Shown: positions 7,867-16,400 of the stretch, piece by piece
Numbering within the stretch: position 1 is the stretch's first letter
How the letters are laid out: each line of letters starts with the position of its first letter
Origin: SLFT01 sp964493075
Lineage (GTDB): Bacteria; Hydrogenedentota; Hydrogenedentia; Hydrogenedentales; CAITNO01
Assembly (NCBI GenBank): GCA_964493075.1
Contig: CAZBNU010000059.1
Location: forward strand, 1 to 20,531
Direction of reading: 5' to 3'
DNA: 20,531 nucleotides
Translations under genes and position numbers: made by a program
The notes under the pieces: generated by a model
What the model saw: only the letters and a program-made list of their open reading frames with translations
Told to the model about the DNA's origin: nothing
Database searches by the model: none

Positions 7867-8641
7867 ATGAAGAAAAAGCCTGCGAAGAAAACGGCGTCTG
7901 CAAAAACGACATCTAAGAAACCNNNNNNNNNNNNNNNNNNNNNNNNNNNNNNNNNNNNNNNNNNNNNNNNNNNNNNNNNNNNNNNNNNNNNNNNNNNNNN
8001 NNNNNNNNNNNNNNNNNNNNNNAGTAAAAAAAGCACCCGCCAAGAAACCCACGGCAAAGAAACCCGCAGTAAAAAAGACTCCCGCCAAAAAACCTACGGC
8101 GAAGAAACCTGCAGTAAAAAAGACTCCCGCCAAAAAACCTACGGCGAAGAAGCCCGTAGTAGCAAAAGCGCCGGTTCGCAAGGTTACCCAGGCGAAGGTA
8201 CCGGAAAAGAAAATGGTGGTCAAGAAAAAGCCGGTAAAGAAAACGGTTGCAGGAAAGCAACTTAACAAGTCGGACGTCACAAAATTTCAGAAGATGCTTC
8301 TTATTGAACGGGACAGACTTATTGCCAGCATCAATAATATTGAAGAAGCGTCGCGAACGGAATCCGGCCGGGATAACGGCGCTGACTTAGCCAGTTTTGC
8401 GGAGACTGGCACTGACAGTTTTAACCTTGAGACGGCGCTCAACATCGCGAGTAGCGAATCACGCCGCCTGCGGGACATCATGGATGCTCTGGATCGCATT
8501 GATCAGGGAACCTATGGCATCTGTGAAGGCAGCGGAAAACTCATTCCTAAAAAACGTCTGGAAGCATTTCCCTCTGCTAGGTACTGTGTTGAATATCAGC
8601 AGGAACTTGAAAAAGAAGAGGCTATGAACGAGTTCCGCTAA
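7867..8641 (+). CDS. TraR/DksA-family protein with lysine/alanine-rich histone-H1-like N-terminal repeats (interrupted by assembly gap)
   Basis: The N-terminus (MKKKPAKKTASAKTTSKK, ATG 7867, AGGAG 11 bases upstream) and the C-terminal part are in different frames only because a 100-N spacer lies between them; the amino-acid pattern is continuous. After the gap come three 15-residue repeats of the type VKKTPAKKPTAKKPA, then a basic linker. From about 8260 there is a DksA/TraR domain: helical segment (KFQKMLLIERDRLIASINNIEE), the DxxDxA-like stretch NGADLASF, and YGICEGSG...RYCVEYQ at the zinc-finger position. Two of four zinc-finger cysteines are replaced (Ser and Tyr), so zinc binding is doubtful. 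The tail resembles eukaryotic H1 and bacterial H1-like DNA-binding tails. Inference: a nucleic-acid-associated regulator of RNA polymerase or nucleoid structure. Confidence 0.85.
7923..8022. other. Assembly gap of exactly 100 N
   Basis: Exactly 100 Ns, the conventional placeholder for a gap of unknown length, lie inside the repeat tail of the DksA-like gene. The true length and repeat number are unknown. The apparent frame change across it should not be read as a frameshift. Confidence 0.95.
8024..8158 (+). repeat. Three tandem 45-bp coding repeats
   Basis: Units at 8024-8068, 8069-8113 and 8114-8158 each encode a 15-residue Lys/Pro/Ala unit. The second and third are nearly identical in DNA; the first differs mainly at synonymous third positions. 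More units very probably lie in the gap just upstream. Confidence 0.95.
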
Positions 8642-8700
8642 GCCCGTTACGCTACCGATAATACGCTTTTAAAAATGTTGATGTGGATAGAATCATTAAT

Positions 8701-8727
8701 GGCGCGATTTACTGTCGCGCCTTTTTT
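8701..8727 (+). terminator. Intrinsic terminator after the DksA-like gene
   Basis: GGCGCGA (8701-8707) pairs perfectly with TCGCGCC (8715-8721) across a 7-base loop and is followed by six Ts (8722-8727). It lies 60 bases after the stop codon and has all the features of a rho-independent terminator. Confidence 0.9.
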
Positions 8728-8880
8728 GTGGAAATTATCGCAGCAATAAAATGGCATATTCCCGGGGCAACATGCTACTATTATCCGTGCGTCGCTTTTG
8801 TCCGTGAATTGCCGGATGGCGGCGTTGTTTCGCGCGTGTTGTAAACAAATCCCCCAATAACCAGAAAGAGCAGGCATGTG

Positions 8881-8916
8881 CGCGAGAATATTTTCGCGAC
8901 TGTCCCTAAGTATAAT
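8881..8916 (+). promoter_or_regulatory. Near-palindrome and TATAAT box before the signal peptidase gene
   Basis: CGCGAGAATATTTTCGCG (8881-8898) is an 18-base inverted repeat with one mismatched pair, and a perfect TATAAT follows at 8911-8916, just before the ATG at 8920. No clear -35 is present. It could be an operator, or the box may be chance. If the box is used, the mRNA would have almost no leader. Confidence 0.3.
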
Positions 8917-8919
8917 GAC

Positions 8920-10323
8920 ATGGCAAAAGACAAACGGGAATCCAAGAAAAATGAATCCGCGGAGCTCAAATCCTTGATTCCAGAGAGTGCAGCCTACCTT
9001 GGGATTCTTTTTTTTATCGCAGGTGTAGCGATAATGTATATAAGCGGCCGTGCCCAGGGTGTGCTGGTGGACAGAATGAATTATCTGGGTATTGCTTTCG
9101 CTGCTGTGGGGTGTCTGCTTTGGTTTACGAGCGGTATGGACCGCGTGCAGGTGTTGGAGTGGCTGCGAAGCGGCGTCATAGCGCTTTTGCTGGCGCTGGC
9201 CATTCGTTGGGCGGTGGCAGAACCCTACAGAATACCTTCTGGTTCCATGGAGACTACATTGCACGGCGATCCCCGTTTTGGGCGCGGCGATCGTGTGTTT
9301 GTAAACAAGTGGGTGTACGGCCTGCGTTACCCTTTTATGAACAAGCGCATCTGGAATGGCGCGCCGCCACAACGCTGGGATATCGTTGTATTTAAATCCA
9401 TTGAAGAGGATGCCATTCACAAAACTCTCGTAAAGCGTATTGTGGGCATGCCCGGTGAGATTATTCAAATCCGTGACGGCAAAATATTTGCCAATGGCGA
9501 AGAAGTTGAACTGTCCCCGGAATTGCCGCCGGATACCTACTATACCAACCCTCTTGATGGCCCCTTCGGTGTGCAGCCTTCCGAGGTATTTTCGCATGTG
9601 CCGGAAGACCATTACCTGGTGCTGGGCGACAACAGCGCCCAAAGTCGCGATGGTCGTTATTTTGGCTGGTTGCCCAAAGACCATATCGTAGGGCGCGTGG
9701 CCTGTGTCTGGTGGCCGCCGCCGCGCTGGCGCGATTTCACCGGTTTTTCACAAACCTGGTGGTGGCGCGGCTTGGTGTTGCTGGTTGTGCTCGCGGTGCT
9801 GTTGCGGATTTTCGCAGGGCGGCTGTGTCCTGTTCATAATCCGACCGATATCAACAAAATAGACCACCTCGTTATTTCTTTTGCCCATTATGGGTACCCC
9901 ATACCCTTTGTCAACAAACTACTTACGCGCTGGTGCGATCCCAAACGGGGGGAACTTGTGCTGTATACCGCTAAAGAACCAAAGGAAGGGAAAACCCACC
10001 TTCTGGTTGGGCGCATTGCCGGACTGCCTGAAGAGCAGGTGCAAGTGCAGGAAGAGACGTTTACGGTGAACGGCGAGATACAGCCCCTGCCGTCACCTGC
10101 GCCAGAACGGTACGCGGGTAGTTATGGCAATGCCCGTTACGGCAGAAGCAAGTCTCGGGAATACAGCGTGGTTCCAGAGGGGCATTACTTCATTCTCGCT
10201 GATGAGACGGTTCCTGATGGGTTGCCGCCGGACAGCCGCACTCTGGGATGGATTCCTCTCGACCAGATATCAGGCCGGGCGATATGTTGTTGGTGGCCGC
10301 TGAGGCGCATAGGGCGTCGTTAG
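8920..10323 (+). CDS. lepB: Signal peptidase I with a second, degenerate S26 domain
   Basis: Membrane-bound serine protease that removes signal peptides from exported proteins. From the chosen ATG the product has 467 residues. Two hydrophobic segments (about 27-45 and 55-72) and a third (86-96) precede the first S26 domain, which has the nucleophile Ser109 in IPSGSMETTL and the general-base Lys172 in LVKRIVGMPGE, plus LGDNSAQSRDGRYFGW. A further membrane segment (about 283-299) leads to a second domain that aligns from YGYPIPFVNK to SGRAICCWWP but has no SGSM box, and has Gly in place of the lysine (LVGRIAGLPEE). It is therefore predicted inactive. The start is uncertain: GTG 8878 is in frame but has only a poor AGCAGG, while ATG 8920 also lacks a ribosome binding site. 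First gene of a lepB-hemW-aat operon. Confidence 0.93.
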   Translation: MAKDKRESKKNESAELKSLIPESAAYLGILFFIAGVAIMYISGRAQGVLVDRMNYLGIAFAAVGCLLWFTSGMDRVQVLEWLRSGVIALLLALAIRWAVAEPYRIPSGSMETTLHGDPRFGRGDRVFVNKWVYGLRYPFMNKRIWNGAPPQRWDIVVFKSIEEDAIHKTLVKRIVGMPGEIIQIRDGKIFANGEEVELSPELPPDTYYTNPLDGPFGVQPSEVFSHVPEDHYLVLGDNSAQSRDGRYFGWLPKDHIVGRVACVWWPPPRWRDFTGFSQTWWWRGLVLLVVLAVLLRIFAGRLCPVHNPTDINKIDHLVISFAHYGYPIPFVNKLLTRWCDPKRGELVLYTAKEPKEGKTHLLVGRIAGLPEEQVQVQEETFTVNGEIQPLPSPAPERYAGSYGNARYGRSKSREYSVVPEGHYFILADETVPDGLPPDSRTLGWIPLDQISGRAICCWWPLRRIGRR

Positions 10324-10327
10324 CAGC

Positions 10328-11464
10328 GTGGCAGATAACAGTCATAGCACGGGCGGGGTGGGTGTCTATATACACATCCCCTTTTGCCGGACCCGTTGCC
10401 CCTACTGTGATTTTGTGAGCAATGCGATTCCCGGAGAAGTGCCACCGGAGTTTGTGGCGGCCCTTTGCACTGAGATAAACCACTATTCTGGTGCTTGCGA
10501 GGTGACCAGTATTTTTTTTGGAGGGGGAACGCCGTCCCTGCTTTCTCCCGGTGATTTGGACAGAATTTTCAACGCTCTCGCCGACAGGTTCACATTTCTG
10601 AATCCGGAAATCACGCTGGAAGCAAATCCCGATGATGTGAGTCCCGCATTGGTGAGGCAATGGCAGCAACAGGGCATTAACCGTATCAGCTTGGGCGTGC
10701 AGAGTTTCGACAACGCTACTCTGCACTATCTGGGACGCCGCCATGATGCCGCGAAAGGGTTGCATGCAGCCCATCAGATTGCCGAGGTCTTCGATAACTG
10801 GAACCTGGATTTGATATTCGGTACGCCCGGTACTGCCGCGTGGATGACCACCATGCAGGAAGCCGTTCGGATCAATCCCTCGCACATTGCAGCTTATTCG
10901 TTGACCTACGAACCGGAGACGCCCTTTGGGAAACGCATGGATGAAGCACTTGATGATGATATCCTGTTACGGTTGTACAAAGAGGCTGAATCCGCGCTGG
11001 CGTCCTATGACCATTACGAAATATCCAATTTCGCACGTCCCGGATTTCAGTGTCGTCACAATCTTATTTATTGGCACAACGATGAATACGTCGGATTTGG
11101 ACCGGGCGCTTATTCCTACATTACGGGGAACCGGATGCGTAACGCGACAGAATTGACGGATTACCTTATGCGGCCGGGCAGGAAGATGCAGGTGGAGCCT
11201 TTGAGTAAGCGGGAGCAACAGGTGGAAACATTGATTCAGCATTTCCGGTTGCGCGAAGGCATTAGCGAAGCGTATTATCGGAAACGCTTTGGCGAATCGC
11301 TGTACGATAACTTTGGGGCGACCCTTGAAGTGTTGGTGCAACGCCGCTTGTTGCGCTGTTCCGGCGGGCGTGTTTTCCCCACGCGGAAGGGATTTTATCT
11401 TAACAACGAAATAGGTCTTGCATTGGTGGATGCACCTGATAGCGAACTTAACCACTACTTGTAA
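10328..11464 (+). CDS. hemW: Radical SAM heme chaperone HemW (coproporphyrinogen III oxidase-like)
   Basis: The 378-residue product has the radical SAM cluster motif CRTRCPYCDF: Cys20, Cys24 and Cys27, followed by Phe where true HemN has a fourth Cys. This is the diagnostic difference of HemW, a heme-binding chaperone that hands heme to respiratory enzymes. FFGGGTPSLL (63-72), LEANPD, RISLGVQSF, LDLIFGTPG and CRHNLIYWHNDEYVGFGPGA follow in the family order, with the HemN C-terminal domain at about 290-370. The start is GTG, four bases after the lepB stop; the ribosome binding site is weak, so translation is probably coupled to lepB. The alternative name in many annotations, oxygen-independent coproporphyrinogen oxidase, is probably wrong here. 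Confidence 0.94.
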   Translation: MADNSHSTGGVGVYIHIPFCRTRCPYCDFVSNAIPGEVPPEFVAALCTEINHYSGACEVTSIFFGGGTPSLLSPGDLDRIFNALADRFTFLNPEITLEANPDDVSPALVRQWQQQGINRISLGVQSFDNATLHYLGRRHDAAKGLHAAHQIAEVFDNWNLDLIFGTPGTAAWMTTMQEAVRINPSHIAAYSLTYEPETPFGKRMDEALDDDILLRLYKEAESALASYDHYEISNFARPGFQCRHNLIYWHNDEYVGFGPGAYSYITGNRMRNATELTDYLMRPGRKMQVEPLSKREQQVETLIQHFRLREGISEAYYRKRFGESLYDNFGATLEVLVQRRLLRCSGGRVFPTRKGFYLNNEIGLALVDAPDSELNHYL

Positions 11465-11476
11465 CAAAGGGGTGTC

Positions 11477-12178
11477 ATGCCTGTTTTTCGTCTTACAGAT
11501 CATATTATCTTTCCTCCAGGCCATCTTGCCGAGGAGGGACTACTGGCGGTGGGTGGCGACCTTTCGCCGGAGCGTTTGCTGGCGGCGTACAGCGGTGGAA
11601 TCTTCCCCTGGTACAGCGAAGACGACCCCATATTGTGGTGGTCACCCGATCCGCGGATGGTGCTGTTCCCCGAAGAGATACATATCGCGCGGCGCCTGTG
11701 CCGTACCATCCGTCAGGGACTTTTCTCCGTCACGGCGGATACCTGTTTTGACACGGTTATCGAACACTGTGCGTCTACGCCTCGGCCCGGGGACAACGGT
11801 ACCTGGATTTTGCCGGAGATGATAGCGGCTTACAAGCAATTGCATGGGTTGGGGTACGCGCACTCCGTTGAGTGTTGGAAGGGGAACAACCTGGTTGGCG
11901 GCTTATATGGCGTTGGCCTGGGCGCCGGTTTTTTTGCAGAATCCATGTACTCGCACGAGGACAACGCTTCAAAAATTGCGGTGGCGGCCCTTGCCCTGCA
12001 TTGTCAACACCGGGGCATTAAGTTTATTGACTGCCAGATGTATACCAAGCATCTTGCCAGCCTGGGCGCACGCACCATTCCGCGCAGCAGATTCCTTAAA
12101 CTGGTTGCCGGTGCGGTCCGCCAGCCCGCCGACCGCGGAAGATGGCGTCTTGACGGGGATATTCTGACCGGACTGTAG
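11477..12178 (+). CDS. aat: Leucyl/phenylalanyl-tRNA--protein transferase
   Basis: Transfers Leu or Phe from aminoacyl-tRNA to the N-terminus of proteins starting with Arg or Lys, making them substrates for ClpS/ClpAP in the N-end rule pathway. The 233-residue product is full length and carries the family blocks GLLAVGGDLSPERLLAAY, GIFPWYSEDDPILWWSPDPR, TWILPEMIAAYKQLHGLGYA, HSVECWKGNNLVGGLYG, FFAESMYSHEDNASK and FIDCQMYTKHLASLGA. The FFGESMFS motif of typical members reads FAESMYS here, a conservative change. ATG is preceded by AAAGGGG, and the gene follows hemW by 12 bases. Its end lies only 8 bases from the stop of the convergent HD-GYP gene, leaving no room for a separate terminator. clpS is not in the window. 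Confidence 0.95.
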   Translation: MPVFRLTDHIIFPPGHLAEEGLLAVGGDLSPERLLAAYSGGIFPWYSEDDPILWWSPDPRMVLFPEEIHIARRLCRTIRQGLFSVTADTCFDTVIEHCASTPRPGDNGTWILPEMIAAYKQLHGLGYAHSVECWKGNNLVGGLYGVGLGAGFFAESMYSHEDNASKIAVAALALHCQHRGIKFIDCQMYTKHLASLGARTIPRSRFLKLVAGAVRQPADRGRWRLDGDILTGL

Positions 12179-12186
12179 CGGCAACT

Positions 12187-13269
12187 TTATTCCATTTTAA
12201 TGCTCTGATATAAATCAACGATTTTGTCTTCGGCTTGTTCAAAGGCCGTTGCCACATGCGGAGCAAATTGCGACCCCTTTCCTTCAAGAATGATACTGCG
12301 GCTTTTTTCGTGGGAAAATGCGTCTTTATAGCATCGTTTGGAACGGAGCGCATCGTATACGTCTGCAACGGTCATGATTTGCGCTGACAAGGGGATGGCG
12401 TTTTCTGCAAGCCCATCGGGATAGCCCCCGCCATCCCAGCGTTCATGGTGCCATCGGGTGATTTCAATGCCCATGGTCACAAAGGCATTGTCAGGAAATT
12501 CCTTTTCAACGTCACGCAGCGTCGCTTCGCCAATGACCGTGTGGGTTTTCATGATGTCAAATTCTTCAGGCGTCAGTTTTCCCGGTTTGAGCAAAATCGC
12601 GTCGGAGATGCCCACCTTGCCAATGTCGTGGAGCGGACTGGTTTGATAAATGTTCTCCACAAACCGCGCATCAATCGCCTCGCCATGACCATTGTCGTGT
12701 TGCAGCGTTTCCGCTATGATTCGGCATACCCCGCGTACACGCTCCATGTGGGTGCCCGTGTCGTCGTCCCGTGATTCCGCAAGTTTTGCGAGTGCGAAAA
12801 TCATGCCGCGCTGGGCGCTGGTGATTTCCTGTACTTTTTGCGCCACCAGTTCTTCCAGATGCATTGTATGCAATTCGAGTTTTGCGTGCAGGTGCCGTAG
12901 TTCCAGATGTGTTTTTACTCGGGCGCGTACTTCCTTGAATTCGAAAGGCTTGGTGACATAATCCACGCCGCCAGCATTAAAGGCCTTCACCTTGTCTTCC
13001 GCAGCGCTGAGCGCACTGAGAAAGAGGACTGGGATTTTCGCAAGTTTCGGGTCCATCTTGAGGGTTGTGCACGTTTCGTAACCGTCCATTTCTGGCATGT
13101 TGATGTCCATCAGAATTAGGTCGGGTTTGCAGAGAGCGGCTTGTTTTAGGGCTTCTGCACCGCTGGAAGCCGTACAGACGGCGTAACCAATGCGCGTTAG
13201 CATTTCATAGAGCATACGCACGTTTTGCGGCATATCATCCACAACCAGAATATCAAACGATTCACTCAT
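12187..13269 (-). CDS. Response regulator with HD-GYP cyclic-di-GMP phosphodiesterase domain
   Basis: The 360-residue product has a CheY-like receiver (residues 5-120: Asp11/Asp12, phospho-acceptor Asp55 in LILMDINMPEMDG, Lys107 in YVTKPF), a helical linker (125-155), and an HD-GYP domain (155-350: His214-Asp215 in SPLHDIGKVG, HHERWDGGGYPDGL at 274-287, VADVYDAL). All HD and GYP residues expected for hydrolysis of cyclic-di-GMP are present. ATG with AAGGA eight bases upstream. It lies downstream of, and in the same direction as, the hybrid kinase, with a 183-base gap, so it is the probable output of that kinase: phosphorylation would change cyclic-di-GMP breakdown and hence motility or biofilm behaviour. 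The last step is inference. Confidence 0.95.
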   Translation of the reverse strand: MSESFDILVVDDMPQNVRMLYEMLTRIGYAVCTASSGAEALKQAALCKPDLILMDINMPEMDGYETCTTLKMDPKLAKIPVLFLSALSAAEDKVKAFNAGGVDYVTKPFEFKEVRARVKTHLELRHLHAKLELHTMHLEELVAQKVQEITSAQRGMIFALAKLAESRDDDTGTHMERVRGVCRIIAETLQHDNGHGEAIDARFVENIYQTSPLHDIGKVGISDAILLKPGKLTPEEFDIMKTHTVIGEATLRDVEKEFPDNAFVTMGIEITRWHHERWDGGGYPDGLAENAIPLSAQIMTVADVYDALRSKRCYKDAFSHEKSRSIILEGKGSQFAPHVATAFEQAEDKIVDLYQSIKME

Positions 13270-13339
13270 TGCATTGTCCTTCCTGCAAAATCACCTTCGT
13301 TACTGCATATACCCAAAGACGCATAAATCCACCTTCTGG

Positions 13340-13359
13340 ATTCCCGCTTTCGCGGGAAT
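13340..13359. repeat. dRS3-like palindromic repeat between kinase and HD-GYP genes
   Basis: ATTCCCGC (13340-13347) and GCGGGAAT (13352-13359) form a perfect 8-bp stem with a TTTC loop, flanked by TGG and GACGGG. The pattern ATTCCC-N8-GGGAAT matches the dRS3/REP-like palindromes known from Neisseria and many other bacteria. It lies in the 183-base gap and could act as an attenuator or a processing site. Copies elsewhere in the genome cannot be judged here. Confidence 0.6.
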
Positions 13360-13452
13360 GACGGGCTTTTGCCATTGGTAAGGCAAATTATGTGATCTAC
13401 CAGACAAATATCTGTTTTCTACAAAAATAAAAAGACCGACAGGTCACTGAAG

Positions 13453-16400
13453 TTACTGCGGCGCAGCCAGCACCTCCCGCACTTTCACCGCTAACTTATG
13501 GGGCGAAAATGGCTTTTCAAGACAATATATTTTCTGTGCCGTCAGTTTATGGTGGTCAACGATATCGGCGGTATATCCCGACATGTACAGGCATCTGATA
13601 TCGGGACGCGCTATCGCGATTTTTTGTGCCAGTTGCGGACCGTTCATTTCCGGCATGATTACGTCTGTCACAATGAGATGAATGTCGTCCGGATACCCCT
13701 CTGCCAGGCGTAATGCCACCAGTGGCGAATCTGCCGCCAGTACGGTATAGCCCATTTTTTCAAGAACGGCCTGGCACAATCGCAGAATGCCTGATTCGTC
13801 TTCAACCAGCAGAATGGTTTCATGTCCTTTGAGGATGTCGGACAGGGTGTACTCCCGGGAATCGTGGTCTACAGCACTTTCAATGCTGATGGCGGGCAGG
13901 TGTATGGTGAAGGTTGTTCCCTCGCCCAGAGCGCTTGTTACATCAATGATGCCGCCGCTTTGTTTGACAATGCCATAAATGGTCGCCAGCCCTAGTCCGG
14001 TGCCTTTCCCATGTTCTTTGGTCGTGAAAAAAGGCTCAAAAATGTGGGCAATGGTATCTTCGGACATGCCGCACCCCGTGTCCTGAACGGAAATTGTTAC
14101 ATAATCGCCAGGAATCAGATCGGTATGTTGGTCGCAGAAATGCTCGTCCAGAAAGGAATTGCTTGTTTTTATCGTAATGGCGCCTCTTTCGCCAAGGGCA
14201 TCCCTCGCATTCACACACAAGTTGGTCATCATCTGGTCCATCTGGGTCGGATCCATCATAACCCGATCAGGATTGGCATGGGGTTCCCATTGCAGGGTTA
14301 TGGCTTCACCAATCAGATGCCTCAGTATTTTGAGCATGTTTTCCAAGGACTGATTCAACTCAAGGGCTACCGGTACTGTTTTTTCTTTGCGTGCAAAGGT
14401 AAGCAGTTGCCGTGTAATGCCAATGGAATGTTTGGCCGCCTTGCGTGCTTCTTGCAGGTCCGTGTGAATGGCTGATTCCTCGTCCAACTGGGACATGGCC
14501 AGGTCAATGTTGCCGACAATGATCCCCAGCATATTGTTAAAGTCGTGGGCAACACCGCCCGCCAGCAATCCGATAGACTCCATCTTTTGTGACTGAATCA
14601 GTTGTTCCTGAAGCAGGTGTTGTTCTTTCAGCGCCCTCTTGCGATCCCTGATGTCCCGGGTCACGCCTTGGATGCAGACAGGAACACCTGCTTCGTCAAA
14701 GAGCAGCCTGGCGTGTATCTCCACAGGGATGGCATACCCGTCACGGTGGAGCAACTCGGTTTCAAACATTGCGCTGGCATGCTTTTCATTGATGGCATCG
14801 TGGAGAATTTCCGCCATATAGGCCATGGCTTCAGGGGTGCAGTGATCGTGCAGATAAGTGCCGGTGTACTCTTCCGGCTTAAACCCGAATAGTTCGGCAG
14901 CAGGATTCACATAGGTAAACCTTAAATTCATATCCATCTGCCAGATGGGGTCCAGTGTGTTTTCCGCCAGCAGGCGATGTCTCTGCTCGCTTGCGCGTAA
15001 CGTTCTCTCTGCGACTCTTCTGTCTGTAATGTCACGAATGATGCTTAGTACGGCTGGTTTTCCTTCGAATAGAACCTGTCTGCTGTTGATTTCCACCGGA
15101 ATCATTCTACCATTACGATGCACCAGTTCGGATTCAAACAGGGCCTTGTTTTCTATCGCCAATTTTTCCTGCAACTCCGGGCGAAGGGCTTTATATTCCG
15201 GGGCTACAATATCAAGCGGACCCATCTGTAATAGTTCTTGATGGCTGTACCCCAATAATTCCGATGCCGCCTGGTTAGCCAGAACGAAGGTATCTTCTTC
15301 TGAACGAATTAATACTGCGTCAGAAAGGGATTCAAAAAGAAGACGGAAGCGGCGTTCCGATTCCTGCAACGCGGCCTCCTTCTGCTTGCGTTCGGTAATA
15401 TCGCGCAGAATGACATGAATGGCTGTGGCGCCCCGAAACGGAAACGGTGACGCTGTTACTTCAACATCCACCGTGGCACCGTCAAAACGGATAATTTTCT
15501 TTTCAATGGGCGGCACGGGTTGTTTTGAATTGCGCAGTTGTTCGATGCGTTTTTTTGTGATTTCGTGATATTCGGGGGTAAACAATTCCACATGGGATTT
15601 TCCAAGCAGGTCTTCTTCGCTTGCTGCCCCAAATAAATCAACACAAGATTGATTGACGACAGAGACTTTATCATCGTAATTGATGAAAATAGCATCCTGA
15701 AAATCCATGAATAGATTCTGATAGCGGGCTTCTGTTTCGGCGGTGAGTTTTTCAGCGCGTTTACGCTCGGTGATGTCCATAAACGCGCCCTGTACCCCGA
15801 TAATCGCGCCGGAGGCATCTCGTTGCGCTTCACCCAGGGTGCGCACCCAGACACGCCGTCCTTTTGCGGTGATGAGTTCAAGTTCTTCGTCATAGGGCGT
15901 GCCCTCTTTGGCGCATGTGAAGAATACCCGACGGATTCTGTCCTGCCATTCCGGTGCATAGAAGTCGAGAGCCTCTTCCAGATCAGGGTAATACTCCGGC
16001 GGCACTTCATGAATGGCGGCAACTGCATCTGACCATTGCACCTTGTTGTCTTTCAAAGAGACCTGCCAGCCCCCCAACCGTGTCACCCTTCCTGCAACCC
16101 GCAATAGCATTTCGTTGCGATGCAACGCCTCTTCAGTTACTTTTTGGGCTGTTACATCATGGAAGATGGTTACAAACTGTCCTTTTTGCGGGCAATAAGC
16201 AGTGACCTGATAATAACTTTTTAGTTCCTGGCTGTATTGTTCAAATTGTAGCGTTTCTCCTGTCAGTGCAACATGACCATAGTTTTCGATCCATTCCTGT
16301 TCGATATTAGGAAGAATTTCCAGTGCTGTTTTTCCCAATATGGCGTTACTTTGCAACCCGGTCATCTTTTCAAAAGCAGGATTGACTTGAAGGAAGCGGT

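Noticed and set aside
8024..8158. Tandem 45-bp repeats as a CRISPR array
   Set aside because: The units abut without spacers, stay in frame and encode a Lys/Pro/Ala repeat.
7537..8280. Minus-strand frame with a hydrophobic FFAVGFLAG repeat protein
   Set aside because: It is the complement of the Lys/Ala repeat of the DksA-like gene and runs through the assembly gap.
7867..8641. Frameshift in the DksA-like gene
   Set aside because: The frame change coincides with a 100-N placeholder of arbitrary length, and protein composition is continuous across it.
8647..9684. 345-codon minus-strand open frame over the signal peptidase gene
   Set aside because: It overlaps the conserved first S26 domain and the intrinsic terminator; the product has no family features.
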